Positions 61,865 to 64,000 of a stretch of 64,000 bases of DNA are shown piece after piece (positions within the stretch are counted from its first letter, which is position 1; every line of letters starts with the position of its first letter). Position numbers and translations under genes: made by a program. The stretch lies in contig JAURZE010000028.1 of NCBI GenBank assembly GCA_030653545.1, positions 212,607 through 276,606 of the forward strand, written 5' to 3'. The notes under the pieces are model-generated. The model did not search any database. It had not been told where the DNA came from and saw nothing but the letters and a program-made list of their open reading frames with translations. Origin of the DNA: Nitrospira sp. Lineage in GTDB: Bacteria; Nitrospirota; Nitrospiria; Nitrospirales; Nitrospiraceae.

Positions 61865-61897
61865 GAGATCAGCCGACATCTTTAATACGTGCGCGAC

Positions 61898-64000
61898 TCA
61901 CTCGTATCTGAGGACGGACAGCGGTCGTTGCCCCAGCAGGCGATAGGTGCTGAGGAACCCCACGAGAAGCGTAAGGGCCATTGTGAGCCCCAGCCCGATG
62001 AGCAACACGTGTGGATGCAGCGTCCAGCCGAGTTCGAAGACCCATCGAAGGAGCGCCCAGGACAAGGCGCTGGCTAATCCGACGCCGATCGCGCCGCCCA
62101 CCATTCCCAGCACCAGATATTCCATAGCGAACGATCCGACGAGCAACCCCCGTGTGGCGCCCAAGGCTTTCAACACTGCCGATTCATAGAGGCGGCGATA
62201 CCGGGTTGCCGCGAGGGCCGCTCCCATGACGAGCCCTCCGGTGAGTAGGCAGAAGAGCGCGACGGCTCGAATGGCCAGAGACAGGCGATCGAGGACACGG
62301 GCGAAACTATCGAGGACATCGCCGATATTAATCGCCGTCACGTTAGGAAATCCGGCGACGATTGCCTGTTGCAACGATACTTCGTCGGAAGGCGGCACCC
62401 GGACCGTCGCGACATAGGTGAGAGGCGCCCCATCCAGCGCGCCGGGCGACAGGACCATGTAGAAGTTGGTGGAGAAGTTGCCCCACTCTACTTTGCGAAT
62501 GCTGCTGACCTCTGCGACCAGTGATGTGCCCTGAATATCCAGCTCGACCGTCTGTCCGACATCCAGCCCCATGGCCTTTGCTGCTTCCTCCTCAACCGAG
62601 ACCCGGGGTATGGGAAAGGTCTGTCCAGGTGTCCACCACCGCCCTTTTACGATGACGTTGTCCTTCGGGAGCTGATCCAAGAAGGTCAGTACATATTCTC
62701 TGGTCAGGTACCAGGTCTTCCGGCGCTGCTCCTTGTCGGCCGCTTGGACGGTCCGTTCCTCTTCCTCGGATACGGCTTCGGTCTTGATCGGTTGGCCGTT
62801 CACGGCCACGAGCCGTGAGCGAACCAGGGGAGTCAGACTTGGTAGGTGGGGTTCTACCCGGTCACGGAGCAGACGGGAGATGCCGTCCACCTGGTCCGGT
62901 TGAATATCAATGAAGAAAAACGTTGGGGCATCCGCTGGCCGGCTCTCTCCGATCTGTCGGAGCAAGGCTCGTTCAACCAGTGCGACGGTGACGATCACCA
63001 TCACCCCAATGCCGATGGCGATGGTCATGCTGACGGCCTGACTCCCCGGCCGAACAATGTTGCCGATCGCATGGCGAACGGCCAGACGCTTAGGACGGGC
63101 CACCACCGCCAGTGTCCTGATCACCAGCCAGGCGGCGCTTCCTAACAGTGCGAATGCGAGCGAGAAGGCTGCCATGAAGAGCAGCCCAATTTTCCACGTT
63201 CCGGCTTGCCACATGGACAGCAGGGCGAGTCCTGCGGCGATCACCCCGGCGGTGAGCAGTTTCGTTCGATCAAGTCGCGCGATGTGTTGGCGCCATGTCC
63301 GATCGGTCGAGACCGAGGATGGTTCCGCCGCAAGCGCGTCACGCCGCAACAGCGCGACCGGTTTGACGGCTCGAATGGCCAGCAACGGCCACAAAGTAAA
63401 GAGCAACGTGGTGAGCAGGCCGAGGGCCAGGCCTTTGCCAAGCGGGAGGAGTGAAGGCAGCGAGAGTCCCGATGTAAAACCGATTTGCCCCAGCATGTCT
63501 GAGGCGAACCACGAAGACAGCATCCACGGTACGGCCTGTTCTAAACTGATCCCGAGCGCCAGCCCTGCGATGCTTCCGGTCAGTCCCAAGAGGAGGGCCT
63601 GGGTCGCATAGGTTCGAATGATGGTCGGAGAATCGGCCCCGACGGTTTTCAGGATGGCGATGGTTGCCAGCTTTTCTCGAAGGAACGCGCGCACGGAGGT
63701 GGCGACGCCGATGCCGCCGACAAACAAGGCGGTCAGTCCGATGAGCCCGAGATACCGTGTCAATTGTTCCAGAAATTGTTTCAGTTGCGGTTGTGCATCC
63801 CGATACGTCGATACGCGTGCGGAATCCGCCGCCAGGCGGCTCCGCAATTCGTAGAGGAGCGGATCAATCTTAGTGGCGGCCGGGGTTTTTAACAGATAGC
63901 GTTCGCGTACACGACTGCCGAGCTTCACCAGCTCCGTGGCGCGGAGTCCGCCCTGGGCAATCAACACGCGAGGGCCCAAGCTGAAGGCATTCGCCATGCG
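61898..64000 (-). CDS. ABC transporter permease, YbbP/FtsX-type, N-terminus beyond window
   Basis: The frame is open through the right edge of the window, so the N-terminus is missing; about 700 residues are seen. There are two FtsX-like permease units: one with LIGLTALFVGGIGVATSVRA and nearby helices, the other near the C-terminus (ALFCLLTGGLVMGAALAATR). Between them is a large extracytoplasmic region. This double-unit layout matches YbbP-type permeases of predicted lipoprotein or lysophospholipase-linked transporters. The ATPase partner is likely just beyond the edge. Confidence 0.9.
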   Translation of the reverse strand, partial: RMANAFSLGPRVLIAQGGLRATELVKLGSRVRERYLLKTPAATKIDPLLYELRSRLAADSARVSTYRDAQPQLKQFLEQLTRYLGLIGLTALFVGGIGVATSVRAFLREKLATIAILKTVGADSPTIIRTYATQALLLGLTGSIAGLALGISLEQAVPWMLSSWFASDMLGQIGFTSGLSLPSLLPLGKGLALGLLTTLLFTLWPLLAIRAVKPVALLRRDALAAEPSSVSTDRTWRQHIARLDRTKLLTAGVIAAGLALLSMWQAGTWKIGLLFMAAFSLAFALLGSAAWLVIRTLAVVARPKRLAVRHAIGNIVRPGSQAVSMTIAIGIGVMVIVTVALVERALLRQIGESRPADAPTFFFIDIQPDQVDGISRLLRDRVEPHLPSLTPLVRSRLVAVNGQPIKTEAVSEEEERTVQAADKEQRRKTWYLTREYVLTFLDQLPKDNVIVKGRWWTPGQTFPIPRVSVEEEAAKAMGLDVGQTVELDIQGTSLVAEVSSIRKVEWGNFSTNFYMVLSPGALDGAPLTYVATVRVPPSDEVSLQQAIVAGFPNVTAINIGDVLDSFARVLDRLSLAIRAVALFCLLTGGLVMGAALAATRYRRLYESAVLKALGATRGLLVGSFAMEYLVLGMVGGAIGVGLASALSWALLRWVFELGWTLHPHVLLIGLGLTMALTLLVGFLSTYRLLGQRPLSVLRYE

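Noticed and set aside
1-64000. CRISPR arrays, insertion sequences, prophage or restriction-modification genes
   Set aside because: No regularly spaced direct repeats, transposase, integrase, phage structural or methylase motifs were found in the translated frames.

Overview
The window reads as a stretch of chromosome from a Gram-negative bacterium with moderately high GC. I infer a Nitrospira-like member of the Nitrospirota from the overall style: very large PAS-repeat sensors, lipoproteins and OmpA-type proteins in tandem, an RpmH-RnpA-YidD-YidC-MnmE-MnmG-RsmG-ParA-ParB chain, and a palindromic intergenic repeat beside a tRNA. No marker for nitrification is in the window, so this placement is an inference. 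Coding density is high. Nearly every gene is a complete, ordinary housekeeping or envelope gene. Two genes run off the window ends.

Layout. 1-5350 (minus) is one huge GAF plus multi-PAS sensor, cut at its C-terminus by the window edge. 5.8-6.15 kb holds tRNA-Leu(GAG), a palindromic repeat and a consensus promoter. 6.2-13.1 kb (plus) carries a HAD hydrolase, QueE, leucyl aminopeptidase (followed by a relic of a second pepA 3' end), NagZ, an MFS transporter, a doubled desulforedoxin-like protein, a PsiE-like protein and a small Pro/Ala-rich protein. 13.1-16.4 kb (minus) has an amino acid permease, a class I amidotransferase-like hydrolase and two hypothetical proteins. 16.5-19.5 kb (plus) has an M24 peptidase, an extended TatA and a HEAT lipoprotein. 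19.4-24.2 kb (minus) has two PilZ paralogues and the tRNA-Leu(UAG)-tig-clpP-clpX protein-quality cluster.

24.5-28.7 kb contains a HEAT protein and a CGNR regulator divergent from DsrE-like, FMN-barrel and Tat-exported binding proteins. 28.8-32.4 kb (minus) is an envelope block: two OmpA paralogues, MscL and a DUF481 outer-membrane protein. 32.6-38.7 kb (minus) has a response regulator and then a tight cassette of coiled-coil protein, OmpA-like membrane protein, Ras-like GTPase and sigma-54 activator. This cassette is my best candidate for a poorly described system. 38.9-49.7 kb (minus) is the conserved origin-type cluster, with MnmA and two bactofilins added after ParB and two perfect parS palindromes flanking rsmG.

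50.0-53.5 kb (plus) has a Lys-rich secreted peptide, a coiled-coil lipoprotein and a YkuD-family trio whose last member lacks the catalytic motif. 53.6-61.0 kb is a coupled sugar-phosphate operon (pgi, pgl, glk, rpiA) ending in an M1 aminopeptidase and a VOC protein, followed by a relic of the M1 gene's 3' end. 61.4-61.9 kb encodes a zinc-ribbon/PilZ protein. A YbbP-type ABC permease runs off the right end.

The most unusual sequence-level observations are the two 3'-end peptidase relics, the second TatA-like amphipathic helix at the end of the TatA tail, the parS pair around rsmG, and the GTPase/OmpA cassette.
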